Shown here: piece after piece, positions 1 through 7,956 of the stretch
Layout: the number at the start of each line of letters is the position of its first letter
Position numbering within the stretch: the stretch's first letter is position 1
The notes under the pieces: model-generated
Databases searched by the model: none
Told to the model about the DNA's origin: nothing
What the model saw: the letters and a program-made list of their open reading frames with translations, nothing else
Assembly (NCBI GenBank): GCA_963929535.1
Contig: CAWVIZ010000009.1
Span: 124,001 to 188,000 of the forward strand
Direction of reading: 5' to 3'
Length of the DNA: 64,000 bases
Source: Pullilachnospira sp963929535
Lineage (GTDB): Bacteria; Bacillota; Clostridia; Lachnospirales; Lachnospiraceae
Program-made: the position numbers and the translations under genes

Positions 1-413
1 TATTCCTTACTCGAAATTTTTAACCTATATAAGTTTCCGCCTGCATCCACTCCGGACAGATAATAGTGCATTGAAATGATCCCCTGATACCCTTGATATT
101 TTGATACCTTCGGATAATACAGCAGGATCGTTTCTGGTCCATGAAATATATCCGTCACCAGATTTTTGCTGAAAAAGCTTCCACCTAAAATACACACCGC
201 AATAACAATCATCCTGGCCAATCTTACCGATGCTTTTTCTGCTTTTTGAGCTTTCGCAATTTTCCAGACAACATAGATCACACCAAACCATATGATAAGA
301 ACGCTGCAGAATTCTTCTAAAAGTGCGGTTTTCCCTGATGGCGGTAAAATGATCGTCAAAACTATAAGTATCAGCAGCATCAGCCAAAAAAGTAATTCTT
401 TTTTATTCTTCAT
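1..413 (-). CDS. Partial membrane protein of unknown function
   Basis: The reading frame starts with ATG at 413 and stays open to the left window edge, so the C-terminus is missing (137 codons seen). The start MKNKKELLFWLMLLILIVLT has a Lys-rich head followed by a hydrophobic segment (about residues 8-25). A second hydrophobic stretch lies near residues 35-50 and a third near 68-80. The rest is polar and probably extracytoplasmic. GAGGGG sits just upstream of the ATG, and a sigma-A type promoter lies at 549-577. I do not recognise the family. AT-rich codon use resembles the neighbouring accessory genes rather than the core genome. Confidence 0.6.
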   Translation of the reverse strand, partial: MKNKKELLFWLMLLILIVLTIILPPSGKTALLEEFCSVLIIWFGVIYVVWKIAKAQKAEKASVRLARMIVIAVCILGGSFFSKNLVTDIFHGPETILLYYPKVSKYQGYQGIISMHYYLSGVDAGGNLYRLKISSKE

Positions 414-548
414 GACCCCTCATCTTCTGCACCGGACGAAAACAGTCTGCGCAAGGTCAATCGTGCAGCTGCGATTGTTTTTGTCCCTGCATGCTCCAAG
501 CGTCTATTCTTCCTTACAAATTTTAGGCTTTCCACCTGACTTTTTTTC

Positions 549-577
549 ATTATACCATTTGGCTATGCCTCTGTCAT
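549..577 (-). promoter_or_regulatory. Sigma-A promoter for the partial membrane protein
   Basis: On the minus strand ATGACA (-35) is separated by 17 bases from a perfect TATAAT (-10). It points at the gene starting at 413 and leaves a leader of about 125 bases. Confidence 0.5.
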
Positions 578-645
578 TTTATTTTTCGCTCATACTCCCT
601 TTGGTTTCTTTACCTCCATCTTCAGCATGAAACGAGATAGTCCTG

Positions 646-840
646 TTACCTTGGATATCGGTATTCCATCAAAAGCGCATATATCCTGCCATATTCTTTT
701 TCAGAAAGTATCCCTTCTCTATAATCAGAATATGCTTGACGGGATAATTCATCTAATTTTTGTCTATTCTCTGTCCCTGTTCTCTTCACTCTTTCCAAAT
801 AATGGATTGCCTTATCCGAAAATTTTTTATCATAGCCCAC
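646..840 (-). CDS. Small hypothetical protein, 64 aa
   Basis: GTG start at 840 with AAGGA about nine bases upstream, ending in TAA. The product is strongly charged and predicted helical. Its second half (from RQKLDELSRQAYSDYREGI on) resembles the helical segments that follow zinc ribbons in large serine recombinases, but this is too weak for a family call. It sits between degraded genes and may itself be a remnant. A ten-codon open frame after it is not considered a gene. Confidence 0.4.
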   Translation of the reverse strand: MGYDKKFSDKAIHYLERVKRTGTENRQKLDELSRQAYSDYREGILSEKEYGRIYALLMEYRYPR

Positions 841-899
841 TTCATATCATCCTTCACAATACTCTATTTACTTTTGCCTGGTTGGCTAAAATGATTTTT

Positions 900-1064
900 T
901 CATGGAATACTATTTTGTAATATAATCATCATTTCTGTTAAATGAGTGCGTGTCTCTATGGGTTGAGAATCTATATATTCTATTACTGTTTTGGGTGATT
1001 TCCCACAGTAATGACCTTGATTTATTCTTTTAAATTCTCTCCCGCATTTTGGGCATATCCACAT
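900..1064 (-). pseudogene. Truncated DUF1801 (YdhG-like) protein, N-terminal part
   Basis: ATG at 1064 follows a strong GGAGGAAA site. The 54 residues begin MWICPKCGREF and continue with HYCGKSPKTVIEYI, the zinc-ribbon-like start plus first helix typical of DUF1801 proteins, which are normally about 120-200 residues. The frame stops with TGA just where the family continues (after NSIP). In another frame HEKIILANQ follows and then also stops, so the remainder was lost by deletion and frameshift. The zinc ligands C4, C7, H18 and C20 are present. Too short to be functional as a DUF1801 domain. Confidence 0.6.
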
Positions 1065-1112
1065 ATTGCTTTTCCTCCGTAAATTTCAATTTTCCGTTCG
1101 ACAACTTATGAT

Positions 1113-1532
1113 TTATTCGCCTTTGCGAATATCAAGCAATCGGAATACATCCGTATACATGTTCTCTCTATCTTCTAAATCAATCATCAACCATTTTTGT
1201 CCGTTACCTGTTTCTGTCTGTCTATAATTCTCTCTTAACTCCGGTGTACATTTATGCAAAATAGACTCAACTGCCGATTTTTCTTTTTGTCCGACAACAA
1301 CCAACACAGTAAAATATCCATCTTTAGGATATATCGTGCAAAGGCTTTTCCCCGCCTTTTTAAACTTTACATTCCAACCATACTCCCAACTACAGGAACT
1401 AAATTCTATTTTTTCTTTGCACTTATATTTTGTTTTAACTTCTGCACAGAATTGATTAAACACAGGATTATTGACATATTCTCCGATTTCTTCCAATAAT
1501 GGACAATATCCTTTATTCTGTATATCAACCAT
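1113..1532 (-). CDS. DUF3788 family protein
   Basis: 139 residues from the ATG at 1532, which has GGAGG seven bases upstream; an in-frame ATG 33 bases earlier lacks this site. The W-E-Y-G-W-N-V-K-F-K-K-A-G-K-S-L-C-T-I-Y core, then YFTVLVVVGQKE and a C-terminal KWLMIDLED segment, match my memory of DUF3788, small proteins of unknown role often found near regulators in Firmicutes. Length is normal for the family. Neighbours are a truncated DUF1801 gene downstream and a broken TetR gene upstream on the same strand. Confidence 0.65.
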   Translation of the reverse strand: MVDIQNKGYCPLLEEIGEYVNNPVFNQFCAEVKTKYKCKEKIEFSSCSWEYGWNVKFKKAGKSLCTIYPKDGYFTVLVVVGQKEKSAVESILHKCTPELRENYRQTETGNGQKWLMIDLEDRENMYTDVFRLLDIRKGE

Positions 1533-1603
1533 ACATGAACCTCCGATAGGAAACTTCTTTATCATTCACTTTATCATTTCATTAACACTGCCGCAAATCA
1601 GGG

Positions 1604-2101
1604 TTACTGCCATGAGGTCATTTTTTCCAACGGTTCTTTTTTTCCACTATAAAACCAATCGCTGTAAAACGCGGTCACATTCCGATTGATAAACTTTAGA
1701 AGCATATCACGAGCTTCTTGATTGTAAGCCATAACTTTAGGGGATTTTTCCCAGTACCGCTCTTTGGTTATAGAACAAATCCTGCTGTAATCTATACCTG
1801 TCACGCCAGCGCCGCAACATATAATTTTCTCATACAAACCGCCTTTCGTATGAAAGAAAAGAAACTGTGCCTGAATAATTTTATCCAGTTCATCCGGTAT
1901 TTTGTAACCCGATAGATTTTGCAGACATTCTGTTGTAATCATTTCCTGCTTTTCGGCAAGTAAATCGTCAATACAGTCATAATGGCGGTAAAATGTTTTT
2001 TTATTGATTTTAGCTCGTTCCGTCAATTCTTTCACAGTTGTTTCCGGAATGGGAATGACCGTCGCTATGGAATGCGGTAATGTTATCATGGGTTCCGTCA
2101 C
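1604..2101 (-). pseudogene. TetR family regulator lacking its N-terminus
   Basis: From about position 2044 downward the frame reads as a TetR protein: TVKELTERAKINKKTFYRHY is the second half of the DNA-binding helix-turn-helix. It is followed by a helical ligand-binding domain ending in FYSDWFYSGKKEPLEKMT. The residues before TVKEL (about 19) do not fit the family and are the antisense of the gene on the other strand, so helix 1 and the true start are missing. A functional regulator is unlikely because the helix-turn-helix domain is incomplete. It faces away from a DHFR-like gene that is truncated at the same place. Confidence 0.7.
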
Positions 2102-2450
2102 CTATCAGATGTTCGCACCTGTTATGAAGGATGTATTCGCGAAATTAAAAGTTGTTGTATTGAGCTCGAAAGATGCTGGAGAAGGTGTCTATTCAGCCAA
2201 AACAGCGAAAGAAGCCGTCCGCTATTTGGAGCAGGAAGGATTTGAGAAAGCGTGTGTTTTAGGTGGAACAAAAACCTACAATGCTTTCCTGGAAGCCGAA
2301 CTGTCAGACGATTTGTTCTTCAACCTTTTTCCCGTTGTCATCGGTGGCGGCGGATCACTTGAAAGCGCACACAATAAAACATTGAACTATAAACTTGTTG
2401 AAGCAAAAACGCATGAAGATATAATGATGCTTCATTTTTCGAAAGCATAA
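2055..2450 (+). pseudogene. Dihydrofolate reductase/RibD C-terminal family protein, 5'-truncated
   Basis: Homology begins near 2067 with MECGNVIMGSVTYQMF, the central part of the RibD_C/DHFR-like fold (NADPH-dependent reductases of pteridine- or pyrimidine-like substrates). It continues through VLGGTKTYNAFLEAEL and VIGGGGSLESAHN to a normal C-terminus. Family members are about 170-220 residues, so roughly 50-80 N-terminal residues including the first strand are missing. ATGs at 2049 and 2055 could start a short product, but upstream sequence is antisense TetR DNA. In intact loci such a gene is often divergent from its TetR regulator, which fits this arrangement. Confidence 0.65.
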
Positions 2451-2468
2451 ATTGATACTCATATGTAC

Positions 2469-2505
2469 AACACCGTCAGCAATCACATGCTGATGGTGTT
2501 TTCTT
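2469..2505 (+). terminator. Rho-independent terminator after the DHFR-like gene
   Basis: AACACCGTCAGCA pairs with TGCTGATGGTGTT (one mismatch) around a six-base loop and is followed by a TTTTCTTT tract, 19 bases after the stop codon. Confidence 0.8.
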
Positions 2506-2605
2506 TGCAAAAAGAGAGCAGAACATCATCCGTCCGCTCCCTTTCAGATTCTCTTCATGATTCATTACTTCACGCCATATCATACCCAAATGGAAAAAAC
2601 TGCAC

Positions 2606-3085
2606 TTACTTGTGATACGGCTCTCCCGCCAATATCCGATACCCCCGGTAAATCTGTTCCAGCAGGATCACCCGCATCAGCTGATGCGGAAATGTCATCT
2701 TGGAAAAACTCAGCAGCTCATCGGCCCGGCTAAGGATTTTTTCATCCAGTCCAATAGACCCGCCGATCACAAATATGATATGGCTGGTTCCACGGACTCC
2801 CAGCGTTCCGATCTTCTCTGCAAAGTCCTCCGAAGAAAGCATTTTCCCCTGAATAGCCAGAGCGATCACATATGCGTCCTCCCGGAGATATTTTTCTATG
2901 CGCTCTCCTTCCTTCTGCCGGATCTGATCCTCCACCGTCTGGCTGGCCCGGTCCGGAGTTTTTTCATCCGCCACTTCCACGATCTCCAGTTTGCAGTAGC
3001 GTCCCAGCCGTTTACTGTATTCCTGGACAGCGTCTCTCAGATACTTTTCTTTGATCTTTCCCACTGATATAATTGTTATCTTCAC
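2606..3085 (-). CDS. rlmH: 23S rRNA (pseudouridine1915-N3)-methyltransferase RlmH
   Basis: RlmH is a SPOUT-fold dimer that uses S-adenosylmethionine to methylate pseudouridine 1915 in helix 69 of 23S rRNA. The start is GTG at 3085 (MKITIISVGKIKEKYL) with GGGAG seven bases upstream, giving exactly 159 residues, the family length; a longer in-frame extension has no RlmH homology. The SPOUT knot signature IIFVIGGSIGLDEKIL and the C-terminal MRVILLEQIYRGYRILAGEPYH, which contributes to AdoMet and rRNA binding, are complete. It is the last gene of a minus-strand group with an acetyltransferase and an AlkD-like gene. Confidence 0.95.
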   Translation of the reverse strand: MKITIISVGKIKEKYLRDAVQEYSKRLGRYCKLEIVEVADEKTPDRASQTVEDQIRQKEGERIEKYLREDAYVIALAIQGKMLSSEDFAEKIGTLGVRGTSHIIFVIGGSIGLDEKILSRADELLSFSKMTFPHQLMRVILLEQIYRGYRILAGEPYHK

Positions 3086-3107
3086 TTGTTGTCTCCCATA
3101 AGCAGCT

Positions 3108-3554
3108 TTATACCAGCCGCCGTACAAAGCAGATGATTCTGTTGGCTTCCTCAAAGCCCAAAGCCAGGTGAAATCGCCGACTGTCCTCATTGGCAAGCTC
3201 GCAGTCGCTGGCAAATTCCCGGCAGTTCATCTGGATCGTCCATTGCTGGCACGTTTCCACCAGAAGCCTGGCGATTCCTCTCCTTCGGTATGCTTCCCTT
3301 ACATAAACGCCCTCCAGATACCCCACCGGAGAGACGGAAGTTCCTTCCACATAATCTCTCCGCAGTCCGCACTGAGCAAAGCCGCAGGGTCTGTGGTTCC
3401 TGTCGTATGCCAGAAATATGGCTCCGTCCTCCTTTTCCAGATACGGCTCCAGTTCCGCCTCCAACTCCTCCACACTGTGTTCCGGCCACAGTTCTCCGGC
3501 CAAACGCACTGCTGCGGCCAGATCCTCAAGCTGCGCTTTCCGAATACAAGCCAT
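3108..3554 (-). CDS. GNAT acetyltransferase, aminoglycoside 6'-N-acetyltransferase-like
   Basis: 148 residues of one GNAT domain. The acetyl-CoA loop is YRRRGIARLLVETC (motif A, R/Q-x-x-G-x-G/A). SPVGYLEGVYV, the segment CREFASDCEL and LGFEEANRIICFVRRL are arranged as in AAC(6')-I enzymes, which transfer acetyl to the 6'-amine of aminoglycosides. Chromosomal relatives in Clostridia often have unknown natural substrates, so resistance is not implied. The start overlaps the stop of the upstream AlkD-like gene (TAATG), indicating translational coupling. Confidence 0.75.
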   Translation of the reverse strand: MACIRKAQLEDLAAAVRLAGELWPEHSVEELEAELEPYLEKEDGAIFLAYDRNHRPCGFAQCGLRRDYVEGTSVSPVGYLEGVYVREAYRRRGIARLLVETCQQWTIQMNCREFASDCELANEDSRRFHLALGFEEANRIICFVRRLV

Positions 3555-4243
3555 TATACATCCCCTCTTTTCAGTTTCAGCAAATATTCCTTATCTTCCT
3601 TTGAAATCCGATACGATTCCCTGCATTTCTGAATGGTTTTGTTCAGAGTGAAATCATCCAGAGAATTGTTTTCCAGATACCGCTTTGTCTGCTCCGGAAA
3701 ATGGGCGCAGCAGACCGACAATGCCCAGGCCACCGCCATCTTCACATAATAGCCGTCATGGCGGATACTGTCACAGATTTTCAGTACTCTTTCCAGATAC
3801 TCCTGATTCACAAAATGATCCAAAAGACATACCACTCCGAACCGGATCTCGTATTCCCGTCCGCCGGATAACCATTTTTCCAGAAAGGTGAACCAAAAAT
3901 CGGGCTCCTTCCTCATAAAATGGTAGGTACTGCAGCTGCAGTCACAGATGGCCCAGTTGTTGATCTTGGGAATAAACTGCTCCAGGCACTGTACTCTCCG
4001 CTCCCTGTCCATCTTCCCATACCCGATCACCAGCCCCTGCAGCATCAGTTCCTCATAACTGGAATCCGAAGCCTCCCTGAGATACTCCTCCCAGCCCGAT
4101 TTTCCCAGACGCTTTCCGATCTCACGAAGCCTGGGCATCCGAACTCCCAGCATACTGTCCAGACCAGGTACCAGAGACTGGTGAAACTCCTTATATTTGG
4201 GATCCGCGGATTCCCGCAATTCTCTTCGTATCTCTTCAATCAT
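3554..4243 (-). CDS. AlkD-like DNA alkylation repair protein
   Basis: 229 residues from the ATG at 4243, preceded by GGGGGAGAG; 18 extra in-frame codons upstream do not look coding. It is an all-helical HEAT-like repeat protein. The NNWAICD segment near residue 115 and MAVAWALSVCC near residue 180 correspond to the conserved Trp/Asp region of AlkD glycosylases, which excise bulky or cationic alkylated purines such as N7- and N3-methyl adducts without base flipping. An adjacent acetyltransferase is coupled to it; the two together may be a small damage/toxin defence unit, but that is inference. Confidence 0.8.
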   Translation of the reverse strand: MIEEIRRELRESADPKYKEFHQSLVPGLDSMLGVRMPRLREIGKRLGKSGWEEYLREASDSSYEELMLQGLVIGYGKMDRERRVQCLEQFIPKINNWAICDCSCSTYHFMRKEPDFWFTFLEKWLSGGREYEIRFGVVCLLDHFVNQEYLERVLKICDSIRHDGYYVKMAVAWALSVCCAHFPEQTKRYLENNSLDDFTLNKTIQKCRESYRISKEDKEYLLKLKRGDV

Positions 4244-4330
4244 ATATTCTCTCCCCCGCCCAACTGATATTCCGCTCGGACCAATGCCCCGCAGCAAGCT
4301 GCAGGCATTAAATTTGCTGCGCTGCAGAAT

Positions 4331-4370
4331 CCCCGGCAGTCAAAAACCCCGATAATGCAGACTGCCGGGG
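4331..4370 (-). terminator. Nested hairpins after nfnAB, probable terminator
   Basis: On the minus strand an 11-base perfect stem (CCCCGGCAGTC with GACTGCCGGGG) encloses a second, shorter option in which CCCCG pairs with CGGGG directly before TTTTT. The short one resembles an intrinsic terminator for the nfn operon. The two foldings exclude each other. Confidence 0.5.
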
Positions 4371-4415
4371 CAGGGAATATCCCCGGCTCCGGCAGCTTCA
4401 GGCATCTCGCTTCTG

Positions 4416-5819
4416 TTACAGCGAAGCCTTCTCTTTTCCTTTGATAAATTCGTCAATTCCCTTTGCCGCAGCTTTTCCTGCTCCCATAGCCAGAATAACA
4501 GTAGCGGCTCCTGTCACAGCATCTCCGCCGGCATATACGCCTTCCTTGGAGGTAGCACCTGTCTCTTCATCTGCAATGATACACTTTCTCCGGTTGATAT
4601 CCAGACCAATGGTGGTGGAGGAAATCAGCGGATTGGGAGAGGTTCCCAGAGACATGATCACCGTATCTGCTTCCATCTCAAACTCGGAACCTTCGATCAC
4701 TACAGGACGTCTTCTTCCGGAAGCATCCGGCTCTCCCAGCTCCATACGTACACACTTCACACCCTTTACCCAGCCGTTCTCGTCAGCCAGGATCTCCACC
4801 GGGTTCGTCAGCAGATCAAAGATGATCCCCTCTTCCTTGGCATGATGTACCTCTTCTCTACGTGCCGGAAGCTCTTCCTCACTTCTTCTGTATACGATAT
4901 GTACTTCTGCCCCCAGACGGAGAGCTGTTCTGGCCGCATCCATAGCCACGTTGCCGCCGCCTACCACGATGACCTTCTTTCCGGTAACAATGGGGGTATC
5001 ATGATCCTCCCGGAAAGCCTTCATCAGATTGCTTCTGGTCAGATATTCGTTGGCAGAGAACACGCCGTTGCTCACCTCACCCGGAATGCCCATGAACATG
5101 GGAAGTCCTGCTCCGGATCCGATAAATACTGCCTCGAAACCTTCCTCTTTCAGAAGTTCATCGATGGTGGTGGATTTTCCGATGATCACATTGGTTTCAA
5201 TCTTAACGCCCAGAGATTTCACATTCTCCACTTCTTCTTTTACTACCTTGTCCTTGGGAAGACGGAACTCGGGGATACCGTACACCAGTACACCGCCCGG
5301 CTGATGCAGGGCCTCAAAAATTGTCACATCATATCCCATCTTAGCCAGATCCCCGGCACAGGTCAGACCGGAGGGACCGGAACCGATCACAGCAACCTTA
5401 TGACCATTCTTCTGGGCGGGAACCTCCGGCTTGATACCGTTTTCCTTGGCCCAGTCAGCCACAAAACGCTCCAGTTTTCCGATAGAAACCGGCTCGCCCT
5501 TGATGCCGCGGATACATTTTCCTTCACACTGGGTCTCCTGGGGACATACACGTCCGCAGACTGCCGGAAGCGCGCTGGATTTTCCGATCACCTTATAGGC
5601 TTCTGCAAAGTTACCTTCCTTCACCTGATGGATAAAGGCAGGAATATCAATATTTACGGGACAGCCCTGAACACACTTGGCATTCTTGCAGTTTAAGCAG
5701 CGGGCAGCCTCTTCCACAGCTTCTTCTTTATTATATCCCAGACAGACTTCCTCAAAGTTTGTCGCTCTTACCTTCGGATCCTGCTCTCTTACAGGAACTT
5801 TCTTCAACACGTCACCCAT
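4416..5819 (-). CDS. nfnB: NADH-dependent ferredoxin:NADP+ oxidoreductase large subunit NfnB
   Basis: 467 residues related to the glutamate synthase small subunit. The N-terminus carries two Cys clusters for [4Fe-4S] centres (CLNCKNAKCVQGCP near residue 40 and CGRVCPQETQCEGKC near 90). FAD binding follows at IGSGPSGLTCAGDLAKMGYD (about residue 145), NADP(H) binding at VVGGGNVAMDAARTALRLGA (about 285) and the C-terminal FAD motif near GVYAGGDAVTGA. No glutamate synthase large subunit is nearby. Pairing with the PyrK-like gene upstream (TAATG overlap) identifies it as NfnB, which couples reduced ferredoxin and NADH to NADP+ reduction by flavin bifurcation. Many databases label it gltA/gltD. Confidence 0.88.
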   Translation of the reverse strand: MGDVLKKVPVREQDPKVRATNFEEVCLGYNKEEAVEEAARCLNCKNAKCVQGCPVNIDIPAFIHQVKEGNFAEAYKVIGKSSALPAVCGRVCPQETQCEGKCIRGIKGEPVSIGKLERFVADWAKENGIKPEVPAQKNGHKVAVIGSGPSGLTCAGDLAKMGYDVTIFEALHQPGGVLVYGIPEFRLPKDKVVKEEVENVKSLGVKIETNVIIGKSTTIDELLKEEGFEAVFIGSGAGLPMFMGIPGEVSNGVFSANEYLTRSNLMKAFREDHDTPIVTGKKVIVVGGGNVAMDAARTALRLGAEVHIVYRRSEEELPARREEVHHAKEEGIIFDLLTNPVEILADENGWVKGVKCVRMELGEPDASGRRRPVVIEGSEFEMEADTVIMSLGTSPNPLISSTTIGLDINRRKCIIADEETGATSKEGVYAGGDAVTGAATVILAMGAGKAAAKGIDEFIKGKEKASL

Positions 5820-6706
5820 TATTTGTCACCTCCGCACTGTCCGCATCCGCCGTGATGCGTATCTCCCTCACGCAGTCTAAGCAGCGCTCTTCCTTCTTCT
5901 GTTTTGTACATCTGCTGTCTCTTCATAGCCAGATCCCAGTCGATCAGATGACCGTCGAATTCCGGTCCGTCCACGCAGGCAAACTTTACTTCGCCGCCTA
6001 CGATCACACGGCAGGCGCCGCACATTCCGGTGCCGTCCACCATGATCGGATTCATGGAAACGATGGTGGGGATGTTGTACTTCTTTGTGGTCAGGCAGCA
6101 GAACTTCATCATGATCATCGGTCCGATAACCACGCATCTGGTATACGTTTTTCCCTCAGCCATCAGATCCTCGATCACCTTGGTGACCATACCGCTGCGT
6201 CCATAGGAACCGTCATCTGTGGTTATGTACAAATTGCCGGCCACAGCCTCCATCTCTTTTTCCAGGATGATCAGATCCTTTGTCTTTGCGCCAACGATCA
6301 CATCCGCGTCAATGCCGTTTTCATGCAGCCATTTGACCTGGGGATAAACCGGTGCGGTACCCACGCCGCCGGCCACAAACAGGATTTTCTCTTTTTTCAG
6401 TGCTTCCAGATCTTCGTTCACAAATTCGGACGGACATCCCAGAGGCCCTACAAAATCTTCAAATGCATCGCCGGCCTGAAGCCTGGTGAATTTCTCCGTA
6501 GAAGCGCCTACCGGCTGGAACACGATGGTAATGGTTCCTGCTTCTCTGTCATAGTCGCAGATCGTCAGCGGAATACGCTCGCCCGCGTCGTCTTCCTTTA
6601 CGATGACAAACTGCCCCGGCTGGCAATGCTTGGCAACCATGGGAGCTTCCACAACCATGAGATACACGATCTCATTAAGTTTTTCAGCTTTGATAATTTT
6701 GTACAT
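5819..6706 (-). CDS. nfnA: NADH-dependent ferredoxin:NADP+ oxidoreductase small subunit NfnA
   Basis: 295 residues from the ATG at 6706 (GAGGAGG five bases upstream; an earlier in-frame ATG lacks a site). It has a PyrK/ferredoxin-NADP reductase fold: an FAD domain with GERIPLTICDYD near residue 50, an NAD-binding domain with FVAGGVGTAPVYPQ near 105, and a C-terminal [2Fe-2S] site with C229, C232 and C244 preceded by an Asp at 224. The tail HHGGCGQCGG carries two extra Cys and two His. It is translationally coupled to nfnB, and the pair forms a cytoplasmic electron-bifurcating transhydrogenase. An 8-base inverted repeat lies at the promoter. Confidence 0.88.
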   Translation of the reverse strand: MYKIIKAEKLNEIVYLMVVEAPMVAKHCQPGQFVIVKEDDAGERIPLTICDYDREAGTITIVFQPVGASTEKFTRLQAGDAFEDFVGPLGCPSEFVNEDLEALKKEKILFVAGGVGTAPVYPQVKWLHENGIDADVIVGAKTKDLIILEKEMEAVAGNLYITTDDGSYGRSGMVTKVIEDLMAEGKTYTRCVVIGPMIMMKFCCLTTKKYNIPTIVSMNPIMVDGTGMCGACRVIVGGEVKFACVDGPEFDGHLIDWDLAMKRQQMYKTEEGRALLRLREGDTHHGGCGQCGGDK

Positions 6707-6734
6707 AACTTCCTCCTCGCTATCTTTATACTTG

Positions 6735-6762
6735 AACACGTTTTTTACCTGGTTAACGTGTT
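6735..6762 (-). promoter_or_regulatory. Inverted repeat operator candidate upstream of nfnAB
   Basis: AACACGTT and AACGTGTT form a perfect 8-base inverted repeat with a 12-base spacer (centres 20 bases apart). It lies 29-56 bases before the nfnA start, next to a TATAAA-like -10. No match to the clostridial Rex consensus TTGTTAA-N4-TTAACAA was found. Confidence 0.45.
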
Positions 6763-6810
6763 ACAATCCCAAACTTATTCTGCCACAAAATACTGCAAAA
6801 ATCAATCATT

Positions 6811-7956
6811 TTATTCCCCGTCCGTCAGGGAATACGTGATGCTGGCTGCAGAGCTGACTTTCCCGTTCTCATCCTGAAGGATCGCGTAAAAGACATGGGT
6901 ACCCTCCAGCATCTGCACACCGTCTGTATACCGGCTGCTGTTTACCGTGGGTTTTTCGTCAAAGGCATAATAAGCCGTACATCCCTCCGGCACGATCACG
7001 TAGATCGTAGTGTCCATATCCGTGGTATACTCGCCTGAAGAAGGGGCGATCTGCGGAGGATCCGGACGGGCAAGCTGGATGTCGTACGTTCTGGTGACCA
7101 CATCGCTGGAAAGCCCCCTGTCATTGACCACAATAGCCTTCACCGTAGTGGATCCCTCTTCCAGTTCGATACCCGATGTATACTGCTGACTGTCCTGAGT
7201 GGGTTCCGAACCGTCCGTGGTATAATAGATGGTTCCTCCATCCGCTTTGGTATAGAGCTGCAGCGTCTGTTTCTGTTCGTAGTCTCCTTCCGGAAGGCTG
7301 AACACCGGTTCGCTGGCAATGTATTCCGAATAGGTGTTCCGGATCTCCTCGTTCTCACAATCGTCCATCAGTGTTTTAATGGCCTGGGTGTCCTGAGTAT
7401 CGCTGTAAATAGTCAGCAGTTCTCCGTAAGCGTCAGAACTGTCCGGATTCTGATCGATCAGTTCTTCCAAAACCTGGGCAGCCTCATCCTCCCGGCCCAG
7501 CTCCACCAGTGTTCTGGCCAGAAGCAGGCTGGCCTCCTCATGATCCCGGTCCAGTTCCACCGCCCGGCTGGCAAAGTCATAACACCGTTCGTATTCCTGG
7601 CTGTTAAAGGCAGACTGGGCTCTGCGCATCTGATAATCAAAGGAATTGTAATTCTTTTGATCCGTATACCATTTAAATCCCAGCGCCGCGGCCAGTATCA
7701 CCACCAGCGCAGTCCCCCCCGCCGCCAGGGCGATCTTTCTCTTTTTTTTCTTACGCTTTCTGGCGGCCTCCGCAGCAGCGGCCGCTCTCAGTTTTTCCCG
7801 CCTCTCGGCCTCCTCCTTTTCCTTTTTCAGCCTTTCCTGCTGTTCCATAAACGTTCCAAAGGAATCGTAGTCGGGAACCCACTGGATCTCCTGACCGCAA
7901 TTCAAACAGAAAAGTCGTCCTTCCTCAACCGGCTCTCCGCAATTTGAACATTTCAT
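6811..7956 (-). CDS. Zinc-ribbon membrane protein with TPR and chitobiase-like C-terminal domains
   Basis: 381 residues. Residues 1-25 form a zinc ribbon (CSNCGEPVEEGRLFCLNCG). A charged Lys/Glu/Ala-rich helix (30-75) with a polybasic stretch follows, then one membrane span (about 75-95, IALAAGGTALVVILAAALGF). After it come tetratricopeptide-like repeats (about 105-215; AFNSQEYERCYDFASRAVEL) and two Ig-like modules with the GGTIYYTTDGSEPT signature of chitobiase/beta-hexosaminidase C-terminal (CHB_HEX_C) domains. This suggests a cytoplasmic zinc ribbon and an extracellular sensing or binding part. Its start overlaps the ftsK stop (TAATG), so the two are cotranslated. Function unknown. Confidence 0.8.
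   Translation of the reverse strand: MKCSNCGEPVEEGRLFCLNCGQEIQWVPDYDSFGTFMEQQERLKKEKEEAERREKLRAAAAAEAARKRKKKKRKIALAAGGTALVVILAAALGFKWYTDQKNYNSFDYQMRRAQSAFNSQEYERCYDFASRAVELDRDHEEASLLLARTLVELGREDEAAQVLEELIDQNPDSSDAYGELLTIYSDTQDTQAIKTLMDDCENEEIRNTYSEYIASEPVFSLPEGDYEQKQTLQLYTKADGGTIYYTTDGSEPTQDSQQYTSGIELEEGSTTVKAIVVNDRGLSSDVVTRTYDIQLARPDPPQIAPSSGEYTTDMDTTIYVIVPEGCTAYYAFDEKPTVNSSRYTDGVQMLEGTHVFYAILQDENGKVSSAASITYSLTDGE

Noticed and set aside
292..920. Plus-strand frames across the left-edge genes
   Set aside because: Hydrophobic Phe/Ser/Leu-rich shadows without ribosome binding sites; the minus strand carries the better-supported genes.
6735..6762. Rex binding site at nfnAB
   Set aside because: The half-sites AACACGTT/AACGTGTT do not match the clostridial Rex consensus TTGTTAA-N4-TTAACAA.
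5759..6877. Long plus-strand open frame opposite nfnAB
   Set aside because: Low-complexity His/Leu-rich translation typical of antisense frames; the minus strand carries clearly conserved nfnA and nfnB.
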